Shown: positions 43,625 through 54,990 of the stretch, in pieces | How the letters are laid out: each line of letters begins with the position of its first letter | How positions within the stretch are numbered: the stretch's first letter is position 1 | Source: Panax quinquefolius | Lineage: Eukaryota > Streptophyta > Magnoliopsida > Apiales > Araliaceae | NCBI GenBank assembly: GCA_020205615.1 | Contig: CM035151.1 | Location: 46,553,409-46,617,408 of the forward strand | Length of the DNA: 64,000 nt | Direction: 5' to 3' | Program-made: the position numbers and the translations under genes | The notes under the pieces: model-generated | The model's input: only the letters and a program-made list of their open reading frames with translations | Told to the model about the DNA's origin: nothing | Databases searched by the model: none

Positions 43625-44857
43625 AGAAAGATATCTTATTTGCTTCTTCCTCCATCGTCTTCACAAAACCTTTGTTTATGGCCATGCAAGTCTCCTGTGT
43701 CTTGGCGGCCTTAATGATTGCCCTGGTTGCCTCAATCCTTGCCTCCTTGGCCAATCCTATCTGATCAAAAAAATTTCTGAACTTGGCCCCATTCATCAAC
43801 GCCGTCACCTGCATGCCTGGGTCACCCTCCTCCTTTTCTTCCATCATCATCTCCACTTCTGGGATTGTGTTGTGGATAACAGTGTTACATGTTTCTTTCC
43901 CCTTGTGATTTGGCAGTGGCTTGTCATGAACACTGCTTTCCTTTCCCAGTTCAATCTCCCCATTTGCCAACTTCTCGTGGAATATCCTACATATATAGCA
44001 ATCCATAGTTGAGTGTCCCACGTATTGGTGGAATACACAGAAGTCTGGCCTTCTCTTCATCTCTTTCGTCACTGCAAATCTAGGCCTTGGGGGTTTCACC
44101 AACCCATGTTCAATCCATTGCTTGTATAGACCCCTGAATGCTTTCTCACTGCATGTGATAGCCTCCGGGATCGACATTCTTTCATATTTGTCTCCAGGCC
44201 TTCCTTTGCTTTGATCAAAATTTTTCTCATGCTTCTCATTCTTGCCCCCTTGTGGTTTTGACTGAGAGTCGACCAAAGCCAGCAGTTGATGTCCTCTACC
44301 CCTCCATGTATGGCAAATCGCATGGCTGGTAAGCGGATGTCATGATTCCTCCCAAGTCTTGTGCAAAAGTGAGAGAGGTGTGAAGGAATCCACAAGCCTT
44401 GGTAATGAGGTGGGGCTTGAAGGAATCTAAGGCACCATTATTTACAAATCTTGACGAGTTCTTTTTTCAATGATATTTCTGCACATTTTGCCTTGGCCTG
44501 AACTGTCAGCGTAATCGATAGCTCCTCATTCTACTTTTTATTTGAGCCGCATGAGTTCTACAATGGTTACCTATTTTACGCATATAGAAAAATTTCTTAA
44601 AAATTGTAATTTTAGGTCATCCTAATTATGGATGACCCTTCTCCAAATTGTAGTACCAATCAAGGCCTTTATCGTCGAAGTTACATTGAATTCCGCATCA
44701 ACAAGTTATGATTGTTCACTTCATCATATCCCGTACCACGGAGACATTGACTCTACGAGCTGCAATATGTTCCTCAGCATTTCCTTTCTCCCCGTTGTAT
44801 TTTGGAAACTACGGGGATCTTTCATATACCCTATCGGGTAAGGTTGCCTCCGAATGT
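43625..44857 (-). pseudogene. gag: Element A gag, second copy (C-terminal part)
   Basis: Matches 2270-3522. The knuckle 'CVFHQYVGHSTMDC' is at about 44055-44015; 'YSLC' after it is shortened to 'YIC'. The frame from about 44276 to the gap is open and carries the C-terminal 'FRNFFDQIGLAKEARIEAT'. Upstream gag is degraded between 44300 and 44850. The N-terminus is removed by the deletion at 44857. Confidence 0.8.
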
Positions 44858-46206
44858 GTTGGCTGAGGAGGAGAGAAATCCACGAAGAATACGGAATTTC
44901 TTGATTGATTGTAGAGGGGAGAACGACAGGTGGGCGATTACTCCAACGACGTGGATGAACCCTGAGAATCCGAGAAGCTAGTGTTAGGGTTATTGGGATT
45001 CCAAGAGCCTTCTTTAGTTCTTCAAGTTGAGAGAGTGTTTAAATCTTATTAGTGCTTTTAGGTGGAAATATTCAAGCCTTAAGCTACCAAAAGAATCCTC
45101 CCCCCTTCCTAGAATGGAAGGGGTATTTATAGAGTTTCCTGAACATAAGTCATCACATGCTAGGCACATGCTTTCAATGAAATTTCAGAAATACCCTTCA
45201 GTCATTAAAGTAATGCCCATATTGCCTACATCCTTCTAACCACCAATCCAATCCTCAATCAATTCCCCAAATGAGGCAGCCTCCATTTAGTCTTCGCTTC
45301 GGGACACGTGGAGGCTTCTCCCGGTTCAGCACATTTATTTCTGACTTTTCCATCTTCATTCTATTAGGTTATGCGAACCCTAAATTGTACATTTAATGAG
45401 GTCATGGAACCCTAATTTTGTCCATTTAATTTAATTAGGTCATGTGAACCCTTAATTTTGCACATGGGCCCACACCATCTTAGCAATTAGGGTTTCAAAT
45501 TTGAAATTACGGTTCCTAATTTATAATTAGGGTTTCTAGACAATAATTAGGGTTTACCTAATTAGCATAATATAATAATGGTCATAAATCACGTACCACA
45601 ATTTCCTACCAATCACAAACTCCAGTTTGAGTTTCAAGTTAGGGTTTAACGAATTAATGATACCGTTTTGACATGCCACAACATAATTGACCAACCATTA
45701 TCTATGCATACATACAGCGGTACATATTTATAGCGAAAAATCAAAATATAATTAATATTATATTATTATTCTCATTCCTTGATCAAAATCCAAAATTAGG
45801 GTTTGAATTCCATATCGATTTATTCTTCCATATTTACCTCTTAATAATTAAGGTAAAATAATTAACTTAATAATCGTACTAAAATTCATATAATAAAATA
45901 ATTATTATAATTATTCTAAATATTATTTCATATATTATTGTAATAATATATAATTATATTTTCATGGAAAATAATTACTAAAAACAATTCTACTATAAAT
46001 TAATTATTATATGAATATACTTTATAAAAATCAATAATTCTAAAATAAAATTATTTATAAACATTCATGTAATAAATATATTTTTATTTATTACATAATT
46101 ACATATACACATTATCTTGTACAAATCCTCATCTTTAAAATAAATAAAAAAAAACTTATACGCAAAATTTCTGATTTATTTATATAGAAAATATCGGGTT
46201 GTTACA
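44858..46206 (-). repeat. Element A 5' LTR, second copy, lacking its last 40 bp
   Basis: Matches 4482-5821. The LTR end, primer site and gag start are missing: copy-one bases 3519-3522 and 4478-4481 are both GTGT and only one GTGT is kept at the join (44855-44858). TATA box at 45131-45124. Starts TGTAACAACCCGATATTTTC at 46206. Confidence 0.8.
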
Positions 46207-47308
46207 GTATTTGGTTGAGAAATGGTTGAATTGCTGGAGTTTTTTAGCACATGGTATTGTTAGATTAGGTCACCCACTCCCACACTTGTCAAAAATCAAC
46301 ATGTTAGCTTCAATAATGCACAAAAGGGTATTTTAGTTTTTTGGCTTATGATTTTAATTGCAAAAGTGTAACCTTGGCAAACCCTTAGGGTTTAACCCTA
46401 AGGTTTTCCAAAAATTAGTTTTCTAGAATTTTAATTTAGGGTTTTAAAAAAAATAAAAATTTAACTTGCAAATTTTGCAAATTAGGGTTTCTTAATCGTG
46501 TTTAAATTCCTAATTACATAGATCATGAAAATTAGATTTAAGGTCCACTAATTAACATTAAACATTCTAATTTAGCAATTAGAGTTTTCCCAATTTGACA
46601 ATTAGGGTTCCAAATATAGAAATTAGGGTTTATAAATATTAATTAGGGTTTTCAAAAATTTGGGTTTCCCTAATTAAGGTTAGTATCTATAATTACGGTC
46701 GTTATTCACATTATCACGATTATATAACAATCTTGTCTTTCTAATTTGAGTTTCAAATTAGGGTTTATACTGATAAAACAAGATTTTTCTCCGCCACATA
46801 ATAACTAACCAATTATCATTCTATGTAAACACAATACATATTTATAACCTTTGAAATAAAAATATATTATTTTATTATTCTCATTCATTGATCAAAATCT
46901 AAAATTAGGGTTGAATTCCATATGTGATTTATCTTTCATATCATACTATTATTAATTAAGTTATAATAATTAACTTAATTAATCAAATAAATTCATATAA
47001 CAAAATAATTATTATAATAATTCTATAATCATTTCATATATTATTTAAATAATATAAAATCATATTTTCATGGAAAATAATTAATAAAAACATTTCTACT
47101 ATAAAATTAATTATTATAAGAATATACTTTTATAATGATCAATAATTTTAAAATAAAATTATTTATAATTATTCATGTAATAAATATATTTTATTTATCA
47201 CATAAATACATATACTTTACCTTGCACTTATCCTCACCTTTAAAAATAAAAGAAAAAAATTATCATGAAATTTACGATTTAAGTATATAAAATATCAAGG
47301 TTATTACG
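46207..47308 (-). repeat. LTR fragment E, second copy
   Basis: Matches 5822-6927, with the same junction to A at 46206/46207 and the same start against element D. Confidence 0.75.
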
Positions 47309-49480
47309 CTTAGTCTTTTTAGTGATACCCATTAACGAGCTTTCGACCAACGACTCCCAAACCGGATGCTTTAGGGCACTAGGTGTAGAGACATCCCCTA
47401 GGCGTACTTACTCAAGTATCAAAGGCCACAGAACTAAACTAGCCAAAGTGTTTATTCAACAAAGATTTTTTTTTTGAATTTTTTTAAACCCCAGTTTTTC
47501 CACCAAACTAAGTTTTTGCATCATCTTGGTCATTACTGTCTGTTTTACCAGATCACTATCATTAAAACAAAAATTTCCCACCAGAAGACAATTATGAGAC
47601 CATTTAAACTAATCAAGCATTAAGAAAACTATACAGTGCTATCCGATTACATCATAATTGACAAATAAAGACTTAAATCATGTAATGACAATATAATCGA
47701 GTCTCAGTTGTCAACAATGTTTACAGTCAGGCAATTCCAATTTCATCACATACCAAATGAAATTCTAACTAACTGAAATTTGGATTCAAGTAATATGATT
47801 ACTAACTAAATGCAAAGATATATTAAAGAAAAGTGCTAAATTAAACTACAATGTAACAACGCTGCCACTAAATAAACTAGACTAGATGCAAATTACATTA
47901 GAAATGAAATATATACCAATACCCCAAACTTAAAATCAACAATGTCCTCATTGAAAATTAAAGGTTAGAAAGGAACTCCCCTAAGAAGCATCACCATCAC
48001 CACCTGCTTCATCCTACTCAGGTGGTGTGTCTGGAGGTGGATAAGAGTTGCCAGGCCCAAAGATAAGGAAATATGCCTCCATGACAAGCTGTGCAAATGC
48101 TCAAGAGAGTGACCCTGAAAACTTAGCGGTGTACGTCCTGAAATCCATGTACATAGAATCAATTCGTCGCTGAAGGTGACGTATCTCTCTATCTTGCCTG
48201 GCATGGTGAGGATGTGGGGCCTCCATGGGATGTGTCTCTAGCTCTTCTTTATCATCTTTTTCATTCTCCTCTTTGTCTTTTGAAAGTGAGCCAGAGACCC
48301 CGAGGATATGATGGAGCATCTTCCCACGCTTTTTATTTCTTGATAGCTACATGATTAATGTCACTCATGGACAACTGTAAAAACTTGTTATCCCACTCCA
48401 CATCGGCCTTAACACATAAGCGTGTCATAATTGAGGCATGAGGGATGCCACTTGATGTGTTCCCTCGCAGATAGCGCTGAATTGATTGGTAAATAAGATA
48501 GCCTACATCAACTGGTCGTTCTTTAGTGACATCATTTTTGACGACAGTCGGCATTAAATTAGCATGAGATAAAGTTATATCATGCGTTCTCGTAGAGACT
48601 AAGTGCGATATCGAGAAAATAAACCTCCGAATGATCCTTGCCTTGTAACCCAATTAGTTTCTCGGCTTGCATAACTCTTAAATAATTTTTCTAATTCCTC
48701 TCCATCTCACATATCATCTACTGGCGAAGACCATTATCTCGTAATGATGGGGCAAGTGGAATAGCTCATTGATACTTTATCTGGAGTATAAAACATTCTT
48801 TCCATGCACAAATGATATACCATTCTTAACTTCCCCTACATTAGCATAAAACACTCGGATAACTACCATAGGAGCTGCTATAAGAGTTCCCACCAATAGC
48901 ACCCATCCTTTCCTTCTAATCATTTCCTTTAGTTGCCCATCCTCATTGTCGAGTTTGAGACCCCTCTCCAACATAAAAGTCTTGTTCACCAATACATCGG
49001 AATAGTAGTGTTGTGCGTGTAGATTAACAAACTTACTAGCATCCAATACATTGGGACTACTCTCTGCACCATCATAACTGCTACTAGATGAAGATGATGA
49101 TGGAATTTGAACTCTCTTTGGCATTGCTGCAGAGTAATTGATTCCCAAGTCTCACTCAATCCTTTAATCAAGAAGATGCTATGCAAACCCCCAAAACATT
49201 GCCTTTGTTGAGCTCTGAATGAATGCTTGGTTGGAGAGAGAGTATAGCTAGGGTTCATATAGGATAGAGAGGAGAATATAAGTTAAATGGGAGGTGGGTG
49301 AGGAATTTGAATATTGAAAATGAAAGGGTGAGCTTAGAGATTCATTAGGAATATGAGAGAAATGTATTTGCCTTTACCGAGTTTGAAATGAAGTGGAATA
49401 ATAGAAGTTGCACCTGATTTGTTTTTTAAAAATAACTGACTTCAGGTCGAGGCGTGGTCGCGTTGTGTATAAAGCATAGA
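47309..49480 (-). mobile_element. Element D 3' segment, second copy
   Basis: Matches 6928-9107 and contains the better ORF2 copy. 47309-48000 is non-coding AT-rich sequence; 49130-49480 is the spacer between integrase and ORF2. Confidence 0.75.
48101..49124 (-). pseudogene. ORF2 of element D, second and better copy
   Basis: Starts 'MPKRVQIPSSSSSSSS' at 49124, an N-terminal serine run, and continues 'LDASKFVNLHAQHYYSDVLV' and 'RKGWVLLVGTLIAAPMVVIR' in one frame to TAA 48779-48777, which interrupts 'VLYSR' and 'SINELFHLP'. A second open piece, 48653-48333, has 'RPVDVGYLIYQSIQRYLRGN' and 'GIPHASIMTRLCVKADVEW'. A third frame, 48319-48101, has the acidic tail 'KDKEENEKDDKEELETH' and 'ARQDREIRHLQRRID'. 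About 340 codons in all. The pattern fits the putative plant transposon protein domain (Transposase_32 type) known from Athila-type elements. A nuclear or structural role is as likely as any; nothing suggests a membrane glycoprotein. Confidence 0.65.
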
Positions 49481-49931
49481 GTGGATGTAATAACTCAATA
49501 TTTTCTATATAATTAAATAAGAAATTTTGTGTATAATTTTTTTTTTTATTTTTTATTTTAAAGGTGGGAATATGTGCCAAGTAATGTGTATATATATGTG
49601 ATAAATAAAACTTTATTTATTACATGAATAATTAAAATAATTGTTTTAGAATTATTGATCATTATAAATTATATTATTATATTCAATTAATTTTGGTAGT
49701 AGAAATATTTTTTATTATTTATTTCTATGAAAATATGATTATTATTTTATTTAAATAATATAGGAAATGATTATAGAATGATTATAATAATTATTTTATT
49801 ATATGAATTTATTAAGATTAGTTAAGTTAATTATTTTAACTTAATTAATAATGCTATATATGCAAGATAAATCGGTTATTAAATCCAAACCCTAATTCTG
49901 GATTTGGAATAAGGAAAGAGAATATTAATAT

Positions 49932-52900
49932 TGTGACAACCCCAAAATAGGTCCATTCCATCCAACCCATTCCGAGTCGCCAAATACATGGTACAGAAAA
50001 AAACTACAACCTTATTACAACAATTGTCGTGCAAAATACAACAACACATATATTTGTGAGTTTGGATACAAATATATATACCAAGCTGTGACTCTCATCC
50101 CAACCTGGATAAGACGTCACAATGACACCTTACATAAATGTATAGTCAAAACTGCTTTTAGAAATTAGAATCTTTGGGAAGTGCTCAAGGAAACCTTCGT
50201 ATACATGGGAGGCCATGCTTCTAGGTTATGATAGATATCATATGGCCACGTAATTATCCTTGGTCAATTAATAGACCCCAAAGAAAAACGAGAAGATTAC
50301 TATCATATTCTTCCCAATGGTGAGTCTTCTCTCGACTTATCATTATCTCCACTTGTCTCAAATTGAGAATTATACTTCAAACAAACACCAAGATTATATA
50401 GGTAGTGCTCGTAAATATACTCAGCAAGTGGATGAGCACAACCCTGTCTTATGATGACACGAGGTTGTATGTCATTAGACATCTTGTATGATAGTGGCAA
50501 AACACCCTTCCAACATTGGGTTCGCCTCTCCCTATATGATTCACCAAATATAACTACTAAAAGATGTATACAACACACTTGTCTATACTGTTTAGGGAGA
50601 ACTCCACAGCTAGAGACCACCGTTCTATTCCCTTGTTACCCCCGTTCGACCCAGCTACACTTTTATTACCTGAAAGGAATTGTGAAGCAAAAGGGTGAGC
50701 ACAACTAGCTCAGTAAAGAATATCATGACTAAAGATAATTAAATTATCAATAGCCTTCATCAATAACAAATCAGAGATTTAGAACATATGGTAGATGATA
50801 AAAATTTCAACCATAGTTACAGCGGAACGAGCAATCCATTAGAAAAGTCAAATAGACCATAAAGTCTATTATCTTCTCCACATTAAAAGTCCACCAACAA
50901 TGTTTTATCCCCTGTAACAATAATCAACTGCTCCTTTCCACAATTATATGAATAACTCATAATCATAATTGTAATTCTAAATTTCTCTTCGCATCCGAGA
51001 TTTAAGATAATTTTCATCACATGTCTTTACCGAAACATCAAAGATCATGGTTATACCAAATCACAGCCTCTGCTCATAATCATACTAATAAATTCATCTT
51101 TGCACTACGGGCCAAAGATATTCATCCACAGTTCATCTTCGCACCACTGGCCAAAGATATTCAACAACAGGTCATCTTTGCACTATGGGCCAAAGATATT
51201 CATTAACAGTTCATCTTTGCACTACTGGCCAAACATATTCATCAACAATTAATCTTTGCACTACAGGTCAAAGATATTCCTCAACAGTTCATATTTGCAC
51301 TACAAGCCAAATATATTAATATCTCAAAGAAATATATAATCATTTCAGAATTTATATAAACAATAATTATAACCATGTTGATCAATTCACCTTTGCACTC
51401 AAGCTAAAGATATTTATTTATAAATTCAATGGTCATGATCATACCAGTCACAATTCAACTTTTCACTACTGGCCAAAGAGAACCCTAGTCATGATTATAC
51501 CAATAATCTACTCATCTTTACACTCCAGTGAAAGAGAATTTCAACATCAGGGTTATAAAAATATTATATATGATAATAAAATTAATATAATCAATATATA
51601 TTTTTAATCTCCAGAGTAATATTTATAAATCAACTATAATTTGGTTAGAAAAAGAAACCAATTTTGTAGTGAATAGTACCCGTGAATAGTAACTCGTGAA
51701 TAGTAACTCATGAATATTAACTCAAGAATAGTAATCCTGACACAAAAAGGTAGAAATTCCACAATAAAATCTATACCAATATTTCTAAGATAATGATATT
51801 GAAAGAATAACATTTCTTAAACTTATAAACAATTTATTTTAATTGTTTACACTTTACTAAATAATGCATTTAATCATCATAAAATGCCAAACTTATAAGA
51901 TTTCATCACCAATAACCAAAACCCTCATCAAAAATCTTCATATACCACATATATGATTCTCAAGCCATAAAATCATATTTTCCAATTTTCTTCCTTCACA
52001 TAACATATTTAACTCATTTATTCATAACTAGTTCATTTTCATGAAAAATACCAAATCAGTTCCAAAAATATTTCTTTTCTGGGATTTAGCAGAATATAGT
52101 CCTAAATTGAACATATATTTTCTTTAAATTTTAAAATTCATTTACTATTTTTCATATGGCCAAAATTATAGAATATTTAGATATTTATCATAAATTGTAC
52201 TTTTATCCAAAAATTCGAAATTCACAGAGTAGTACATCGATATTATATAGATGTACACCTAATAAAAAATTTCATCAATTTTGGAGTTAACCATAAGGAG
52301 TTATAAGCGGTTACTTTTAAAATAGTCTTTTCTCATAAAATTCATAACTCTTAATCTATACATCCAAAAATCACTATTTTGGACACAATCAATAAAACTC
52401 ATCAACATATCATTTCAAATATTTCCAGAATTTTTCAAGGTCTAAGAAGAAACTGAACTGAAAAACATAATAACCCTTAAAATCCTTACCTCAAAAAAGA
52501 GCAAAGATTTTGATCGAATATATTGGATGAAAAATCGAAGGAAACTTCTACTAAATAGCAACTCTCAAAGTATCTAAATACTCACAAAATACACTTGATA
52601 ATCTAGAGAGAAGAGAGAAAGCTTATGTTTACGGGTGTGATATTCAATTTAACTTAGCCCTCTATTTATAGGAAAATTTTAATGCAGACTTGACGCAACC
52701 CGATGGCTTTTACCGCTACTATTCCCACCCACCACATTTGAAATAAAATTAAGCACATTTCTTCACTAACCACAAGTGGGGCCCACCAATTCAAGAATTT
52801 TCCACCAAAATCCTTTATAAACCTAATTTCAATCATTCACCTCTTAAAATTCATAACAAATCATACGTTCATTTTAACGGTTCAAAATTTGTGGACATAT

Positions 52901-53880
52901 ACTTAACTTATATATGTATAACATATCCAAAATTAGAACGATCCAACGATCGGATTAAAAATTATAACTCACTTAATATATCTCAAAAACACTCGGTTTA
53001 ATTTTTAATACCTTCATTCCGGACAAAAAATCTTGATAAAACACCTCAACATTAACTCCTTCATTTTTAACCATAATAAATATATCCAACATTTATATCC
53101 ACATAAAATAAATATTTTCTTATCATATGAATCAATAATTAATTATTCACAAATAATATTACGTAATCACATTTATGACAACCAGTAGTTCCAGTGAAAG
53201 AGGGGCTTTCAATAAGAATTTCTCCTTATTGGCGCCAGCAATTAGGTGACCAAACCTCTCCTCGATGTAACTTTCTAGACATTGCCAATAATGCTATCTA
53301 ATAATATTATTCAAATAATATGAATTATTGATCCGATAATGAGAAATATTGTGCAATGATAATTATTGAAACAACAATAATATAAAATATCAACGCATCA
53401 ATTATTGAATCAATAAAATAAAATATTGAATAGTAATTATCGTAACAATTATTGAGTAGTGTATTCTTATGTAAGGATCAATAATTCAAAATATTTTATT
53501 TAAAATCGTGCTACTTTGTGGTAAACACGCATACATCGTATATTTTAACCAAGGGTATTCCAACAATTGTTAACTTGAACGATTACGCCGTTATTTATAA
53601 AAAATTAATTTTGTCATTTTTTCATCCAAGCGATTATTACATTATGGGCCCACAAATGGTCATGCGTCAGTCGTATGAATATTCCCTCACGTAAAGAATA
53701 TTCCACCACCAAACGAATATTCCACAACAACAATGAATATTTTATAACCACTTGTGTATTTGAAAAAAAAAAATTCATATATCACCCTTAACTTTAACTT
53801 TTATCAATTTAATCATTTCTTTGAATTGTAATTATAAGAAAAATTGAATACTTTTATTTCATAAAATTCGGGGTCTTATA
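49932..53880 (-). repeat. 3' LTR of element F, second copy
   Basis: Minus strand start TATAAGACCCCG (C-to-T change of TGTAAG) at 53880, end GGGGTTGTCACA at 49932. The acceptor-like TTTCAG|GTAATA is intact here (50670), whereas the first copy has lost CTG at that place (about 10296). Confidence 0.9.
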
Positions 53881-53916
53881 ATCTCCCCTCCTTATGAAAT
53901 TTCGTCCCCGAAATTT
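53881..53916 (-). promoter_or_regulatory. Polypurine tract and hairpin of element F, second copy
   Basis: Stem arms 53897-53904 and 53909-53916, loop GGGA on the minus strand, followed by AAGGAGGGGAGAT. Identical to the first copy. Confidence 0.75.
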
Positions 53917-54136
53917 ACGTACCTGGTATTTCGAAAAGTTGAGAATACCTTGCTTCCATTTTAGATTCTATCTCCTGGCCATCATGATTTCTCCATTGCT
54001 TCATCTCCCGTGATAACTTCATTTGGGTTCATCATTTGTTGGGAAGTCATAACAACCGCCATCCCTCGAACTACCCGAGCTTTGACTTGTTTAGGGGCAA
54101 AGATTTGGCGTCATCACTACCGTTGGAATATATTTT

Positions 54137-54802
54137 CTATAGGGATATTCCTCCCTCAACCGCCTCGTCGATTACTCGTTTCATGATCCGAATCATCAAT
54201 CTTTGATCCATATCGAATTCAGGTTGACCGCTATGTACAGGGTAATTCAAAACTCGATGTTGGGTTCTCCCAATTGCTTTCCAAAAAGAGAAATTCATGT
54301 CATCTATTTTAGCCTTCTTAGATCGGACATCTCTTTCCACAATATCCACGTGTCGTGTGGCTTTTACCCATGCATCACTCATTCTTACTCGTTCAGTTTT
54401 TTCTTCTTTCAGCTCAGATTCCATCTTTATCATCTTAAACTCTGCCAAAGAATGCTTCTGTTCAAGCATCACATATCGGGTAACACAAGCTTGAATTGTT
54501 GCATCCTTTTGTTCCACGATCACCGTCGTTTCTTCAAATTTCGCTTCTTCTAACTCATGAATACGATTTTGAAATTCTACATTTTGATCCTATAATACCT
54601 CTAATAAACTCTCCTCGGGTACCTCTTCTTCCTCATTCTCAGCTGTTACCTCTGTGACTATCTTGGGTGCAACTATCAATTCTTCACTCACCACATGGAT
54701 ATCTCTAATTCCTTCTTCGTCTGACATCACATTATCATGGTTAGTGATTAGAGGTATCCCCACGGTCTCATTCACTCCATTGTTAACATTCTCAGCAGCC
54801 AT
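54137..54802 (-). pseudogene. ORF0 of element F, second and better copy
   Basis: The frame starts 'MAAENVNNGVNETVGIPLIT' at 54802 (an ATG two codons upstream at 54808 is possible) about 175 bp after the primer site. It reads 'VMSDEEGIRDIHVVSEELIV', 'ENEEEEVPEESLLEVL', a TAG at 54592-54590, and then continues without shift: 'DQNVEFQNRIHELEEAKFEE', 'YVMLEQKHSLAEFKMIKMES', 'KTERVRMSDAWVKATRHVDI', 'RSKKAKIDDMNFSF', 'GRTQHRVLNYPVHSG', to TAG 54139-54137. In total about 220 residues. The middle is a long charged helix, very probably a coiled coil. It has no capsid, protease or nucleic-acid-binding signature that I recognise. The single in-frame UAG could be a C-to-T change of CAG or a readthrough codon; it is in both copies. 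Confidence 0.65.
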
Positions 54803-54976
54803 TCTCAAATACTGCCATAAAACAAGGGTTAATTAAACAAATTAACATATCACATAATATCCCGATATTATGACTGACCAACAAATAAGCTTAGGTAGGA
54901 CACACTAGCGAAGGATTTACTCATCTCTCCCCTCCTAGTTATATTCCCTGATCTCCGCCAAAGACCATATCCCTAA

Positions 54977-54988
54977 GCTCTGATACCA
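54977..54988 (-). promoter_or_regulatory. Primer-binding site of element F, second copy
   Basis: Minus strand TGGTATCAGAGC, exact, two bases from the 5' LTR end at 54991. Confidence 0.9.
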
Positions 54989-54990
54989 AA

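Noticed and set aside
43485..44276. Open frames running across the N gap on both strands (43485-44276 minus, 43521-44012 plus)
   Set aside because: Ns contain no stops, so the frames are artificial fusions of element D RT with element A gag or its complement.
48101..49124. Retroviral envelope gene in element D
   Set aside because: The position fits, but there is no signal peptide, no transmembrane anchor at the end and the motifs fit another domain.
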